64,000 nt of DNA from Mycobacterium sp. URHB0044 (GCF_000620625.1 NZ_JIAW01000020.1:62001-126000); one strand, 5' to 3'; positions 43,946-53,761 are shown, numbered from the stretch's first letter. The notes: generated by a model from the sequence alone, not told the origin. Numbers and translations are program-made.

Positions 43946-46773
43946 CTGCGCTTGGCGGCCTTCTTGGCCGGCGCCTTCTTGGCAGGCGACTTCTTGGCGG
44001 CAGCCTTCTTGGTGGTCTTCTTCGCAGGCCCGCGCGCACGTCGATCGGCGAGCAACTCCGACGCCCTGGCATCGGTGATCGACAGCACGTCGTCGCCCTT
44101 GCGCAGGCTGGCGTTGGTCTCACCGTCGGTGACGTACGGACCGAACCGGCCGTCCTTGATCACCATCGGCTTGTCCGAGACAGGGTCGGTGCCGAGTTCG
44201 CGCAGCGGCGGTGTGGCCGCTCCCTGCCCGCCGCGGCGCTTGGGCTCGGAGTAGATCTTCAGGGCCTCGTCGAGGGTGATGGTGAACATCTGCTCCTCGT
44301 TGGCCAGCGAGCGAGAGTCCGTGCCGCGCTTGAGGTATGGGCCGTAGCGCCCGTTCTGCGCGGTGATCTCCTCACCGTTGGACGGATCGACGCCGACGAC
44401 CCGCGGCAACGACAGCAGCCGCAGCGCGTCCTCCAGCGTCACCGTCTCGAGGTCCATCGACCGCAGCAGTGAGCCAGTGCGCGGCTTCGGACCGGTCGGC
44501 TTCTTGCCCTTCTTCGCCGGAGCGCCATCTTCTGGCTCGGGCGGTTCCGGCAGGACCTCGGTGACGTACGGCCCGTATCGGCCATCCTTGGCGAGGATTT
44601 CGTGGCCGGTCTCGGGGTCCACGCCGAGCGAGCGCCCCTCCTGCGGTGTGGAGAACAGCTTCTCGGCGAGCTCGAGGGTGAGCTCGTCCGGCGTCAGTTC
44701 GTCCTTCAGGTTGGCGCGCTGCGGCGTCAGCTCACCATCGTCACCGATGACCATCCGCTCCAGGTACGGCCCGTTGCGGCCGACGCGGACGTTGATCGCG
44801 CGCCCCTGATCGTCGTCAAAGAGCTTGATGGAGTTGACTTCTCGCGCGTCGATCTCTTCGAGGTTGCCACCGACGAGCTTCTTCAGTCCGCCGGAGCGGG
44901 CGATCGAGCCCTCCACGCCGTGCTGGCCGCCGAAGTAGAAGTTGTTGAGCCAGTTGGTCCTTCGCTCGTTGCCGGAGGCGATCTCGTCGAGCTCGTCCTC
45001 CATGGCGGCGGTGAAGTCGTAGTCGACGAGCCTGCCGAAGTGCTGCTCCAGCAGCCCGATCACCGCGAACGCCACCCACGACGGCACCAGGGCGCTGCCC
45101 TTCTTGTGCACGTAGCCGCGGTCCTGGATGGTCTTGATGATCGACGAGTACGTCGACGGCCGTCCGATGCCGAGTTCTTCCAGCGTCTTGATCAGCGACG
45201 CCTCGGTGTAGCGCGCGGGCGGGCTGGTGGTGTGCCCGTCGGCGGTCAGGTCGGCGGCGTCGACGCGCTGCCCCTGGGTCAGGTTCGGCAGCCGGCTCTC
45301 GGCGTCGTCGGCTTCACCGCCGGACTGCTCGTCGAGGCTCTCGACGTACGCCTTCAGGAAGCCCGCGAAGGTGATGGTGCGGCCGCTGGCATTGAAGACG
45401 ACCTGCTCGCCGGAGCGCGCCGCCCCCGAGATCCGCAGCGACAGCGTGGTGCCGCGGGCGTCGGCCATCTGCGAGGCCACGGTGCGCTGCCAGATCAGCT
45501 CATAGAGCCGGAACTCGTCGGTGTCGAGCGCGGCGTGCAGCTGGCCCGGCGTCTGGAACACGTCGCCTGCCGGCCGGATGGCCTCGTGCGCCTCCTGGGC
45601 GTTCTTGACCTTGCGGGTGTACTGGCGCGCCGTCGGGTGCACGTACTCCTCGCCATAGAGCTGGCGGGCCTGGTTGCGGGCGGCGTCGATGGCCGACTGC
45701 GACAGCGTCGTCGAGTCGGTACGCATATAGGTGATGTAGCCGTTCTCGTACAGCCGCTGCGCGATGCTCATGCAGCGCTCCGAGGAGAACCGCAGCTTGC
45801 GGCCCGCCTCCTGCTGCAGCGTGGAGGTCATGAACGGCGGATACGGCTTGCGCGTGTAGGGCTTCTGCTCGACGGACGACACCGCCAGCTGCGCGCCGCG
45901 CAGGCCGGTGGCCAGGGCGCCCGCGGCGGCCTCGTCCAGCACCAGCACCTCGTCGGGCTTCTTGAGTGCGCCCAGCGAATCGAAGTCCCGGCCGGCGGCC
46001 ACCCTGCGGCCGTCGACCTGGTTGAGCTTCGCGGTGAACTTCGGCGGCGCGGCCTGGGGGTCGGACACGCTGGCGTCGAGCTCAGCGGTGACGTCCCAGT
46101 AGCCGGCGGTGCGGAACGCCATGCGCTCCCGCTCGCGCTGCACGATGATGCGCGTCGCCACCGACTGCACGCGTCCCGCGGACAGCTTGGGGGCCACCTT
46201 CTTCCACAGCACGGGGCTGACCTCGTAGCCGTACAGGCGGTCGAGGATGCGACGGGTCTCCTGGGCGTCGACTAGGTCGATGTCCAGGTCACGCGGGTCT
46301 TCGGCCGCGGCCCGGATCGCGGGTTCGGTGATCTCGTGGAACACCATCCGCTTGACCGGGACGCGGGGCTTCAGCGTCTCGAGCAGGTGCCACGCGATGG
46401 CCTCGCCCTCGCGGTCGCCGTCCGTGGCCAGATAGAGCTCGTCGACGCCCTTGAGCAGTTCCTTGAGCTCGCTGACCGTGCTCTTCTTCTCGGGGCTGAT
46501 GATGTAGAGCGGTTCGAAGTCGGCGTCGACGTTCACGCCAAGGCGGGCCCACGGTTCGGACTTGTACTTCGCCGGCACGTCGGCGGCGTTGCGTGGCAGG
46601 TCGCGGATGTGCCCGCGCGATGACTCCACGACGTAGTTCGAGCCCAGATAACCGGCGATTTTGCGCGCTTTGGTAGGCGACTCGACTATGACGAGTCGCC
46701 GTACGGTCGGTCCCGTGGTCGATCGTCCACGCGGCGCTGTGCCGTTTCCGCCGCTGCCCTCCTGGTCAGCCAA
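43942..46773 (-). CDS. topA: DNA topoisomerase I
   Basis: 943 residues from TTG 46773. Type IA enzyme relaxing negative supercoils. Toprim domain (RLVIVESPTKARKIAGYLG to LYLATDGDREGEAIAWHLL), active-site Tyr in YITYMRTDSTTL (about residue 347), repeated actinobacterial C-terminal DNA-binding domains (for example GPYVTEVLPEPPE, NGRYGPYLKRG, DGRFGPYVTDG) instead of zinc fingers, and a Lys-rich tail made of KKAPAKKAAKRS-like repeats. 3' end overlaps the cyclase gene by four bases. Essential in mycobacteria. Confidence 0.96.
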   Translation of the reverse strand: MADQEGSGGNGTAPRGRSTTGPTVRRLVIVESPTKARKIAGYLGSNYVVESSRGHIRDLPRNAADVPAKYKSEPWARLGVNVDADFEPLYIISPEKKSTVSELKELLKGVDELYLATDGDREGEAIAWHLLETLKPRVPVKRMVFHEITEPAIRAAAEDPRDLDIDLVDAQETRRILDRLYGYEVSPVLWKKVAPKLSAGRVQSVATRIIVQRERERMAFRTAGYWDVTAELDASVSDPQAAPPKFTAKLNQVDGRRVAAGRDFDSLGALKKPDEVLVLDEAAAGALATGLRGAQLAVSSVEQKPYTRKPYPPFMTSTLQQEAGRKLRFSSERCMSIAQRLYENGYITYMRTDSTTLSQSAIDAARNQARQLYGEEYVHPTARQYTRKVKNAQEAHEAIRPAGDVFQTPGQLHAALDTDEFRLYELIWQRTVASQMADARGTTLSLRISGAARSGEQVVFNASGRTITFAGFLKAYVESLDEQSGGEADDAESRLPNLTQGQRVDAADLTADGHTTSPPARYTEASLIKTLEELGIGRPSTYSSIIKTIQDRGYVHKKGSALVPSWVAFAVIGLLEQHFGRLVDYDFTAAMEDELDEIASGNERRTNWLNNFYFGGQHGVEGSIARSGGLKKLVGGNLEEIDAREVNSIKLFDDDQGRAINVRVGRNGPYLERMVIGDDGELTPQRANLKDELTPDELTLELAEKLFSTPQEGRSLGVDPETGHEILAKDGRYGPYVTEVLPEPPEPEDGAPAKKGKKPTGPKPRTGSLLRSMDLETVTLEDALRLLSLPRVVGVDPSNGEEITAQNGRYGPYLKRGTDSRSLANEEQMFTITLDEALKIYSEPKRRGGQGAATPPLRELGTDPVSDKPMVIKDGRFGPYVTDGETNASLRKGDDVLSITDARASELLADRRARGPAKKTTKKAAAKKSPAKKAPAKKAAKRS

Positions 46774-46908
46774 CTCTGTCTACACTCCACTTCCGTGCCG
46801 CCGGCCGGTGCCGGACGATGAGCGTCCATGGTCGATCCGGCCTGACGGCAACTGACAATTTCGCACTCTAGGCGAGCCTACGCAAACTGGATTACCCAGG
46901 TCCGGGCC

Positions 46909-47502
46909 TCAAGTCCGTGGCCACTGCGAGAACGCCTCGGTATCGCCCGGCGGTTCCCCCACGTTCTCTACCAGGCGTAACAGCCTTCGACGACCACTTA
47001 TTCGCAGGGCCGGACGGGCCCCTCGGGTGCCGATCAATGTTGGTGCGATTCCCACCCGCATCATCGCAGAAGCGAGCGCCGAATGCGTGTCGGGCGCGTG
47101 CGGGTCGAGGCCCAGCAAGTACCGGTCGTCCGCCTCCGGTAGGCCTGCGGCCAACGTCCAGGCCCGTAGTTCTCGCGGCCCGGGCAACCAGTGCGGCGGG
47201 ACGGTCTTCACCGCACCGCGGGTCCACTCCGCGGCGATGGCCGTCAACCGCCGATCGATCCCGGTCCGAACCAACGGGCTGTTCTCGTCGGTGCGGGCGA
47301 TCTCGGGCGTGAGCCCGGCTTCGGCGATCATCTCGGCAAGTGCCTCGGCGCGCCACAGGCGATCCACCACCACCGACAACCGCGCCGCCTGCTCCACACC
47401 GCTACCGACCAGGACTGCCTGGCCCGGCGCTGCGAGGATCCCGGTCAAGTCGGCGACCGCAGGCGGCACCGACTCAGCCGAGAAGAACGACAGCTGACTC
47501 AC
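46909..47502 (-). CDS. Conserved mycobacterial hypothetical protein (Rv3647c-like)
   Basis: About 197 residues from GTG 47502 (MSQLSFFSAESVPPAV); the frame is open further upstream but into the cspA control region. A soluble alpha/beta protein whose C-terminal part WLPGPRELRAWTLAAGL...GLDPHAPDTHSALASAMMRVG is well ordered. Lies between topA and cspA, as Rv3647c does. No motif reveals its function. Confidence 0.82.
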   Translation of the reverse strand: MSQLSFFSAESVPPAVADLTGILAAPGQAVLVGSGVEQAARLSVVVDRLWRAEALAEMIAEAGLTPEIARTDENSPLVRTGIDRRLTAIAAEWTRGAVKTVPPHWLPGPRELRAWTLAAGLPEADDRYLLGLDPHAPDTHSALASAMMRVGIAPTLIGTRGARPALRISGRRRLLRLVENVGEPPGDTEAFSQWPRT

Positions 47503-47570
47503 GAAACCGACACTAGGCCAGCAGTGCACTCCCGAGGGCGTCACCGGGCCGCACGGCTGCAGTAGATAAG

Positions 47571-47610
47571 GAAAACCCCGCACGTCCGGAGGGGAGGTGC
47601 GGGGGTTTCC
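47571..47610. terminator. Intrinsic terminator after cspA
   Basis: Stem AAACCCCGCAC (47573-47583) and GTGCGGGGGTTT (47597-47608) with one bulge, a 13-base loop and T-runs on both sides. It lies 20-50 bases beyond the cspA stop on the minus strand, and may work in both directions. Confidence 0.8.
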
Positions 47611-47627
47611 GTCAGATCGTCGTCGAG

Positions 47628-47831
47628 TCAGACGGCGCGGACGCTGAGCGCCTGCGGCCCCTTGGGGCTCTGCTCGATCTCGAACTCGACCTTTTGATTC
47701 TCCTCGAGGGTGCGGAATCCGTTGGACTGAATCTGCTTGTAATGGACGAAGACGTCGCCGCCGCCGTCTTCCTGCTCGATGAACCCGTAGCCCTTTTCCG
47801 GGTTGAACCACTTAACAGTTCCCTGAGGCAT
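47628..47831 (-). CDS. cspA: Cold-shock protein CspA
   Basis: 67-residue OB-fold protein. RNA-binding motifs RNP1 KGYGFI and RNP2 VFVHY are both intact (MPQGTVKWFNPEKGYGFIEQ). ATG at 47831 with AAGGAAAG upstream. It melts RNA secondary structure. The long leader upstream (about 295 bases to the next gene) is expected for csp mRNA regulation. Confidence 0.97.
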   Translation of the reverse strand: MPQGTVKWFNPEKGYGFIEQEDGGGDVFVHYKQIQSNGFRTLEENQKVEFEIEQSPKGPQALSVRAV

Positions 47832-48126
47832 CTGTACTTCTTTCCTTCTACTACTGCGGGTGCGGTCCACCGTGCTTCGGTGGGCCGGGCCCGTTCCGAT
47901 CGCCATACCTTCGTGGAAGCGCCGGAACTGGCCGACCCACAACCCTCGCAGGAACCGCGATCGCAACGACGTTCCTGCGAGTGCTGACACACGAACACAG
48001 AAGCTGCGACCACGCTAAGTCAAGCATGTTCGGGGGCTCCGCGACAGTCTCGTTGTGATCATGTGGTTAACAATTTATTGGGGCCCGTAATCGCTGCGGC
48101 GTCCCCTCGTTCGAGGAGGTTGGACA
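47832..48126. promoter_or_regulatory. Divergent region between cspA and the DUF1998 helicase gene
   Basis: About 295 bases with no gene. It holds the leader of cspA to the left and the helicase promoter with the ribosome binding site GAGGAGG (48112-48118) to the right. AT-rich patch near 48,050-48,075 (TGTGGTTAACAATTTATT). Open frames here are antisense to the leader and I do not accept them. Confidence 0.6.
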
Positions 48127-50466
48127 GTGTCGGGTGGGGCGTCGGACTTCGGTCGCGAACTGCTCGGCTGCGCCGTCGAAGGCACCGATCCATCGGAGCA
48201 TCCGGTACGCCACGTTGCGGACTTGGCGCCGCGCCGCGCCCGCTCGCAACCGTGGCCCCGGTGGGCCGATCCGGACGTGGTGGCCGCGTTCGTCGATCGC
48301 GGTATCACGCAACCGTGGTCGCACCAGGTCGCCGCCGCGGATCTGGCGCATTCGGGACGCCACGTGGTGCTCAGTACCGGCACGGCGTCGGGCAAGTCGT
48401 TGGCCTACCAGTTGCCGATCGCGACGGCACTGGCCGCCGATCCCCGCGCCAGGGCGTTGTACCTGTCCCCCACCAAGGCGCTCGGACACGACCAGCTGCG
48501 CGCCGCACAAGCTTTGACGAACGCCGTTGCTTGCCTCGCGGACGTGGGGCCCAGCGCCTACGACGGCGACAGCACCCAGGAGGCCAGGCGCTTCACCAGG
48601 GAACGATCGCGGTGGATCTTCTCCAACCCCGACATGATCCATTTGTCGATGCTGCGCAACCACGCCAGGTGGGCGGTGTTCCTGCGCAACCTCAAGTTCA
48701 TCGTGGTCGACGAATGCCATTACTACCGAGGCATCTTCGGCTCGAACGTGGCGATGGTGTTGCGCAGGCTGATGCGGCTGTGCGCGCGCTACGGACCGGA
48801 CGGCACGGGGCCGACGGTCATCTTCGCCAGCGCGACGACGGCCGCCCCGGCAGCCACGGCCTCGGAGTTGCTCGGGCACACCGTCACCGAGGTGACCGAG
48901 GACGGGTCACCGCAGGGTGGCCGCACGATCGCGCTGTGGGAGCCGGCGCTGCTGACCGATCTGATCGGCGAGAACGGCGCGCCGGTGCGGCGTTCGGCCG
49001 GCGCGGAGGCGTCGCGCGTGATGGCCGACCTGGTCGCCGAGGGCGCCCGCACGTTGACGTTCGTCCGCTCGCGCCGCGGCGCCGAACTCACCGCACTGGG
49101 TGCGCGGGCCCGCCTCGAGGACGTCGCGCCGGAGCTCGCGGAACTGGTCGCCTCCTACCGCGCCGGGTACCTCGCCGAGGACCGTCGCGCCCTGGAGACC
49201 GCCCTGACCGACGGCCGGCTGCGCGGGCTGGCGACCACCAACGCCCTCGAGTTGGGTGTCGACATCGCGGGGCTGGACGCCGTGGTGCTGGCCGGCTTTC
49301 CGGGCACGGTCACCTCGTTCTGGCAGCAGGCGGGCCGGGCGGGCCGGCGGGGTCAGAGCGCGCTGATCGTGCTGATCGCCCGCGACGACCCGCTCGACAC
49401 CTATCTCGTCCACCATCCGGGCGCACTCCTGGACAAACCGATCGAGCGGGTGGTCATCGACCCCGTGAATCCGTACGTGCTGGGACCCCAACTACTCTGT
49501 GCCGCAACGGAACTACCACTCACCGACGCCGAGGTGCGGACGTGGGACGCCGAGGCCGTGGCCAGTACCCTCGTCGACGACGGCCTGCTGCGACGCCGGC
49601 CCAGCGGCTACTTCGCCGCACCGGGCCTCGATCCGCATTCGGCCGTCGACATCCGGGGATCGTCGGGTGGGCAGATCGCGATCCTCGAGACGGGCACCGG
49701 CCGCATGCTGGGCAGCACCGGCGCGGGTCAGGCGCCCGCGTCGGTGCACCCCGGTGCCGTGTACCTGCATCAGGGCGAGAGCTATCTCGTCGACTCACTG
49801 GACTTCGAGGACGGCATCGCGTTCGTGCGACCCGAGGACCCCGGATACACGACCTCGGCGCGGGAGCTCACCGACATCGTCGTGACGGGGGCAGGCACCC
49901 GACGCACGTACGGCCCGGTCACCATCGGCCTGGTGCCGGTGTCGGTGTCGCACACCGTGATCGGCTACTTGCGGCGCCGGCTGAACGGCGAGGTGATCGA
50001 CTTCGTCGAACTCGACATGCCGACCCACACCTTGGACACCGTCGCGGTGATGTGCACGATCACCCCGGAGGCATTGCAGCACAACGGGATCGACCCGCTT
50101 CGGGTGCCCGGCTCACTGCACGCGGCCGAACACGCGTCGATCGGCCTATTGCCCCTGGTGGCGAGTTGCGACCGCGGTGACATCGGTGGTGTGTCGATGG
50201 CGATCGGTCCCGAGGACGGAACACCGACGATATTCGTCTACGACGGTTATCCCGGCGGGGCCGGATTCGCCGATCGCGGTTTCCGTCAGATCGTCACGTG
50301 GTGGGGAGCGACCGCGGCCGCGATCGACGCCTGCGAATGCCCGGAAGGTTGCCCATCGTGCGTGCAGTCGCCGAAGTGCGGCAACGGCAACGATCCACTG
50401 GACAAGGCGGGAGCAGTGCGGGTGCTACGTCTGGTGCTCGACGAGTTGGCCCGTCACGGTGGATGA
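48127..50466 (+). CDS. sftH: DUF1998 superfamily 2 DNA helicase (SftH/MrfA-like)
   Basis: 779 residues from GTG 48127. Q-motif region, Walker A GTASGKS (about residue 87), DECH box VVDECHYY (about 194), ASATT motif III, C-terminal helicase motif QQAGRAGRRGQ, and a C-terminal DUF1998 domain with the four-cysteine metal site CECPEGCPSCVQSPKC (about 737-752). The family includes SftH of M. smegmatis, a 3'-5' translocase, and MrfA of Bacillus subtilis, which acts in DNA repair. Corresponds to Rv3649. Neighbouring TadE-like genes are typical of this helicase/secretion locus. Confidence 0.92.
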   Translation: MSGGASDFGRELLGCAVEGTDPSEHPVRHVADLAPRRARSQPWPRWADPDVVAAFVDRGITQPWSHQVAAADLAHSGRHVVLSTGTASGKSLAYQLPIATALAADPRARALYLSPTKALGHDQLRAAQALTNAVACLADVGPSAYDGDSTQEARRFTRERSRWIFSNPDMIHLSMLRNHARWAVFLRNLKFIVVDECHYYRGIFGSNVAMVLRRLMRLCARYGPDGTGPTVIFASATTAAPAATASELLGHTVTEVTEDGSPQGGRTIALWEPALLTDLIGENGAPVRRSAGAEASRVMADLVAEGARTLTFVRSRRGAELTALGARARLEDVAPELAELVASYRAGYLAEDRRALETALTDGRLRGLATTNALELGVDIAGLDAVVLAGFPGTVTSFWQQAGRAGRRGQSALIVLIARDDPLDTYLVHHPGALLDKPIERVVIDPVNPYVLGPQLLCAATELPLTDAEVRTWDAEAVASTLVDDGLLRRRPSGYFAAPGLDPHSAVDIRGSSGGQIAILETGTGRMLGSTGAGQAPASVHPGAVYLHQGESYLVDSLDFEDGIAFVRPEDPGYTTSARELTDIVVTGAGTRRTYGPVTIGLVPVSVSHTVIGYLRRRLNGEVIDFVELDMPTHTLDTVAVMCTITPEALQHNGIDPLRVPGSLHAAEHASIGLLPLVASCDRGDIGGVSMAIGPEDGTPTIFVYDGYPGGAGFADRGFRQIVTWWGATAAAIDACECPEGCPSCVQSPKCGNGNDPLDKAGAVRVLRLVLDELARHGG

Positions 50467-50766
50467 CGGGCCCCGCGGAACGACCTACCCCTCGACGGTC
50501 GTCGTCCACGGATCGGCGTCGAGGCGTCGATCAGCCTCGCCGAACACAGACGGTGCGACAACGGCCGGACAACGCGATCCGTTCTCAAACCCGGGCGACC
50601 GGGTGCTCACGCAAAATACCTTGTGGCCTCGGGGCCTGCAAACCAATTCGACGAACTCGGGCAGGGGCAAGATCAAACGTGGCAACTGACAACCGGCGGC
50701 GTCCTTCGGATTTCGTCGCGCCGTTACCTGCGGGAACGCAGCTGACCGACGAGTAAGCTGCGCGCC
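50467..50766. other. Intergenic region before the Rv3651-like gene
   Basis: 300 bases without a convincing gene. It has a GC-poor stretch near 50,600-50,720 with TCGCAAAATAC and a run toward the ATG at 50767. I see no terminator or repeat. A promoter for the Rv3651-like gene is likely here. Confidence 0.5.
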
Positions 50767-51837
50767 ATGACCCCGGATTGGCTCCTCGTCGAAACACTTG
50801 GCGACGAGCCCGCCGTGGTGGCTCAGGGCACGCAGACCAAGAACCTCGTTCCCATCAGCGCCTTCCTCCGCCGCAATCCCAACCTGATGGCGATCCGGAC
50901 GGCGATCGGCGAATCGGTCCGGGCGGGCCAGGCGCTGAGCAGCATCACGCCGAAACACGACCGAGTGATCCGCACCGAGGTGGTGCAGATGACGGACGGC
51001 CGCGTGCACGGCGTGCACGTCTGGGTCGGTCCACCCGACGACGAACCGCCGCAGCGCGTCATCCCCGGTCCGTTGAAGTGGGATTTGACCAACGGAATCG
51101 CCACCGACACCACGGAGTCGTTGTTCAACAGCGGGCTGGACCCGTCCGTCGAGGCCACCCAGGGCCGAGCGTTCGCGGAGGACCTGCCCACCCGCGACCT
51201 CAACCCGAGCGAGGCCGAGGTGCTGGCGGTCGCCATCAAACCGGAGCCGGGCCGCACCTTCTCCAGCACGTGGGACGTCACCGATCACGCGGGCAATCCG
51301 ATCACCGTCGGCTTCGTCGCCCGGGTGATGGTCGAGAGCGACGACGGCGGACGCGATCTGCTGATCTGCCGCGCGATGAACTGGCGCAGCGTGCGGGACG
51401 AGCCGCCGGTGGCGCAGAAGGACCTCGCGCAGCGCATCCTCAATGGCCTGGCCCAACCCGGTGTCCATCGCGCCCTCATCGACCTGAAGACGTGGACTCT
51501 GCTCAAGTGGCTCGACGATCCCTGCCCGTTCTACGACTGGCGCGCCAAGGAGGAGGAGCGCCTACCGCTCGTCCATCCCGATGACGAGCAGGCCGCGGCA
51601 TCGATGACGACGGACTTCCAGTCGGGATCCGCGGCGGCGGTGATGCGGCTGCGTGCACACGGTGGCGGCTGGACGCCGATTCACGTCACGCTGCACCGCG
51701 TCGAACTTGAGGAGAACACCTTCGCCGGCCTGCTGTCCCTGCGCCTGCCCACCGACGACGAGCTCGCTTCGGTTCCGACGGGCGAAGCAGAACCACGCCA
51801 ATCGGGACGACGGACCCGCACGCGAAAGACGAAGTAG
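50767..51837 (+). CDS. PAS/GAF-like sensory protein (Rv3651-like)
   Basis: 356 residues from ATG 50767, soluble and without a catalytic motif. The Rv3651 protein of M. tuberculosis has an N-terminal GAF-like and a PAS-like domain; the present sequence matches that order, with the C-terminal PAS-like part around VHPDDEQAAASMTTDFQSG (redox/signal pocket signature) and a basic tail RQSGRRTRTRKTK. No output domain. Ligand unknown. Start codon supported by good length match. Confidence 0.8.
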   Translation: MTPDWLLVETLGDEPAVVAQGTQTKNLVPISAFLRRNPNLMAIRTAIGESVRAGQALSSITPKHDRVIRTEVVQMTDGRVHGVHVWVGPPDDEPPQRVIPGPLKWDLTNGIATDTTESLFNSGLDPSVEATQGRAFAEDLPTRDLNPSEAEVLAVAIKPEPGRTFSSTWDVTDHAGNPITVGFVARVMVESDDGGRDLLICRAMNWRSVRDEPPVAQKDLAQRILNGLAQPGVHRALIDLKTWTLLKWLDDPCPFYDWRAKEEERLPLVHPDDEQAAASMTTDFQSGSAAAVMRLRAHGGGWTPIHVTLHRVELEENTFAGLLSLRLPTDDELASVPTGEAEPRQSGRRTRTRKTK

Positions 51838-51988
51838 CACCGCCGCGCCGCATTCATTTCCATGAATGAATTCGCCTTGTTTGCATCCACAACTAAGTGG
51901 TGCGCGGATAACATTCGTTTCGCACGCCCGGTCGCAAGTCACGAATGGTGCACCCGGGTGATTCCTGCAGACTGGGGGTCGAGTAGTG

Positions 51989-52408
51989 ATGTCCGGCGAA
52001 TTCGACGGAGTGGCAACTCGGGTGCGGGATCTCGCGCCCGTCGCACGGGATCCACTCGACTCCCCCTATGAGATCTCCAATCAAATGTTCGCCGCGCTGC
52101 GGCACGTTCTTCACGACGTGGGCGGCCAGCCGGATCTGCCGGTGCCGTTCCTGGAGAAGGTCGAGGAGGAATGGGAGATGAACACCTACATCACCTGTGA
52201 ATGCCTCGGCTGGCGCGGGGTGTGGAATTCCGAGGAACGCCGACGGGCCGAGAACGACCTTGGCGCCACCCTCTACTTCGGCCTGCCGTACTACGCCCGC
52301 TGGGCGACGGTCGCCGCCAAGACGCTGATCAACAAGGGTCTCATCACGCCCGACGAACTCTCGGCCAAACTCGACGAGGTACGCGCACGGTTGGCGGCCA
52401 AGGCATGA
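51989..52408 (+). CDS. scnB: Thiocyanate hydrolase beta subunit / nitrile hydratase beta N-terminal-type protein
   Basis: About 139 residues from ATG 51989 (GTG one codon upstream). It has the nitrile-hydratase beta N-terminal helical fold: VEEEWEMNTYITCECLGWRGVWNSEERRRAENDLG, then LPYYARWATVAAKTLINKGLI. In thiocyanate hydrolase the NHase beta chain is split in two, and this is the first part; gene order B-A-C is the same as in Thiobacillus thioparus. First of a five-gene operon. The next ATG overlaps its stop as ATGA. Confidence 0.78.
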   Translation: MSGEFDGVATRVRDLAPVARDPLDSPYEISNQMFAALRHVLHDVGGQPDLPVPFLEKVEEEWEMNTYITCECLGWRGVWNSEERRRAENDLGATLYFGLPYYARWATVAAKTLINKGLITPDELSAKLDEVRARLAAKA

Positions 52409-52716
52409 CCAGACGGTTCGACATCGGTGACCGAGTCACCGTCCGCGACGCAACCTCGATGTTCCACACCCGCACCCAGGCCTTCACCCGCGGCCGCACC
52501 GGCACCGTCGTCGAATTCCGGCCCGACTGGGTCATTCCCGAAGACGAGGCATGGGGGCGCGACACCCCCGAACGGGGCGGCCGAACCGAACCCTTCTACG
52601 TGGTCCGTTTCCTGCAGAAGGATTTGTGGCCCCGATACACCGGATTCGACATCGACACCCTGGAAACCGAAGTCGCCGAGCGGTGGCTGGAGCCCGCCGA
52701 GAAGAAGGGATCTTGA
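52405..52716 (+). CDS. scnA: Thiocyanate hydrolase alpha subunit / nitrile hydratase beta C-terminal-type protein
   Basis: 103 residues from ATG 52405. Five-stranded beta barrel characteristic of the NHase beta C-terminal domain (SH3-like): RFDIGDRVTVRDA, HTRTQAFTRGRTGTVVEF, FYVVRFLQKDLWPRY, LETEVAERWLEPAEKK. It packs against the catalytic chain. Two bases separate it from the next TTG start. Confidence 0.8.
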   Translation: MTRRFDIGDRVTVRDATSMFHTRTQAFTRGRTGTVVEFRPDWVIPEDEAWGRDTPERGGRTEPFYVVRFLQKDLWPRYTGFDIDTLETEVAERWLEPAEKKGS

Positions 52717-52717
52717 A

Positions 52718-53407
52718 TTGAGCGGCGACCACGGTCACGATCACGATGCTCACGCCCCGATCGGCTCCGAGGAGGTCAGTGAATTCGAGATCCTCGAATT
52801 GGCGGTGCGTGAACTTTCGATCGAGAAGGGCCTCTTCTCGCAGGAAGACCACCGCAGGTTCGCCGAATGGGCGGACAACGTAGGTCCGCATGGCGGATCG
52901 AAGTTGGTCGCCAAGGCGTGGACCGACCCGAAGTTCAAGGCGCGGTTGTTGGCCGACGGCACCGAGGCCTGCAAGGAGGTGGGCATCGACTGGCGCGATC
53001 CCACCGGCGAGGGCACGCCGAGCGACTACACCTACTTCTACGTCCTGGAGAACACTCCGACGGTGCACAACGTCATCGTGTGCACGTTGTGTTCGTGCTA
53101 CCCGCGTCCCGTTCTGGGGATGTCGCCCGACTGGTACCGCACGCCGAACTACCGTCGCCGGCTGGTCAGGTGGCCCCGCGAAGTGCTGGCGGAGTTCGGG
53201 TTGCACTTCCCCGCAGACGTCGAGGTGCGCGTGCACGACTCCAATCAGAAGTCCCGCTTCATGGTGATGCCCATGCGCCCCGAGGGCACGGAGGGCTGGA
53301 CCGAGGAGCAACTCGCACGGATCATCACGCGCGACACCATGATCGGCGTGGCACTACCTCAGGTCGACTGGACGGCATCGGACCCACCGTCGAAGGTCGG
53401 CGCGTGA
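52718..53407 (+). CDS. scnC: Thiocyanate hydrolase gamma subunit / cobalt nitrile hydratase alpha-type catalytic chain
   Basis: 229 residues from TTG 52718, with AAGGGA seven bases upstream. The metal-binding claw VCTLCSC is at Cys122, Cys125 and Cys127; Thr in the CTLCSC motif marks the cobalt type. The following YPRPVLGMSPDWYR is as in thiocyanate hydrolase. The His-rich N-terminus (GDHGHDHDAHA) may bind metal. It converts thiocyanate to carbonyl sulfide and ammonia or a nitrile to an amide; the split beta chain favours thiocyanate hydrolase. The next GTG overlaps its stop as GTGA. Confidence 0.85.
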   Translation: MSGDHGHDHDAHAPIGSEEVSEFEILELAVRELSIEKGLFSQEDHRRFAEWADNVGPHGGSKLVAKAWTDPKFKARLLADGTEACKEVGIDWRDPTGEGTPSDYTYFYVLENTPTVHNVIVCTLCSCYPRPVLGMSPDWYRTPNYRRRLVRWPREVLAEFGLHFPADVEVRVHDSNQKSRFMVMPMRPEGTEGWTEEQLARIITRDTMIGVALPQVDWTASDPPSKVGA

Positions 53408-53730
53408 GCGGCCCGTTCGACGTCATCCGCGACTGCCTCAACCCCGACGTCGCCCGCGAGACGTCACTGCCGGAGTTGGACCGCAAACCCGACCCCTGGG
53501 AGACGCGCATGCAGGCCACGGCCGAATGTCTGTCCTGGCGCGGGGCTTTGGACAACCTCGAACGGCGACGGGTCGAGGACGAACTCGGCGAGACCCTCTA
53601 CGCGGACTTTCCCGTACGCAGCAGGTCGGTCGTCGCCACCACCCACGCACTGCTGGAGCGCGGCGTCTTCGAGGAAGACGAACTGCGTTCGCGGATGGAC
53701 GCCATCCGCGAGCGGATGAACCGCCGATGA
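53404..53730 (+). CDS. Nitrile hydratase beta N-terminal-like protein, probable activator (P15K-like)
   Basis: 108 residues from GTG 53404. It shares with the scnB product the pattern ETRMQATAECLSWRGALDNLERRRVEDELGETLY...ALLERGVFEEDELRSRMDAIRERM, so it is a paralogue of the beta N-terminal fold. In thiocyanate hydrolase systems a protein of this kind (P15K) inserts cobalt and oxidises the active-site cysteines, and NHase activators have the same fold. It follows the catalytic gene with a GTGA overlap, so the activator role is the best inference. Confidence 0.7.
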   Translation: MSGPFDVIRDCLNPDVARETSLPELDRKPDPWETRMQATAECLSWRGALDNLERRRVEDELGETLYADFPVRSRSVVATTHALLERGVFEEDELRSRMDAIRERMNRR

Positions 53731-53761
53731 GCCAGACCTGGAACCGAAGGGGACCCTCCAT

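Noticed and set aside
52427..53407. A 326-residue frame that extends the catalytic SCNase chain to the left
   Set aside because: The first 97 codons overlap scnA in another frame and are Pro/Thr/Ser-rich. The TTG at 52718 has a ribosome binding site and the right length.
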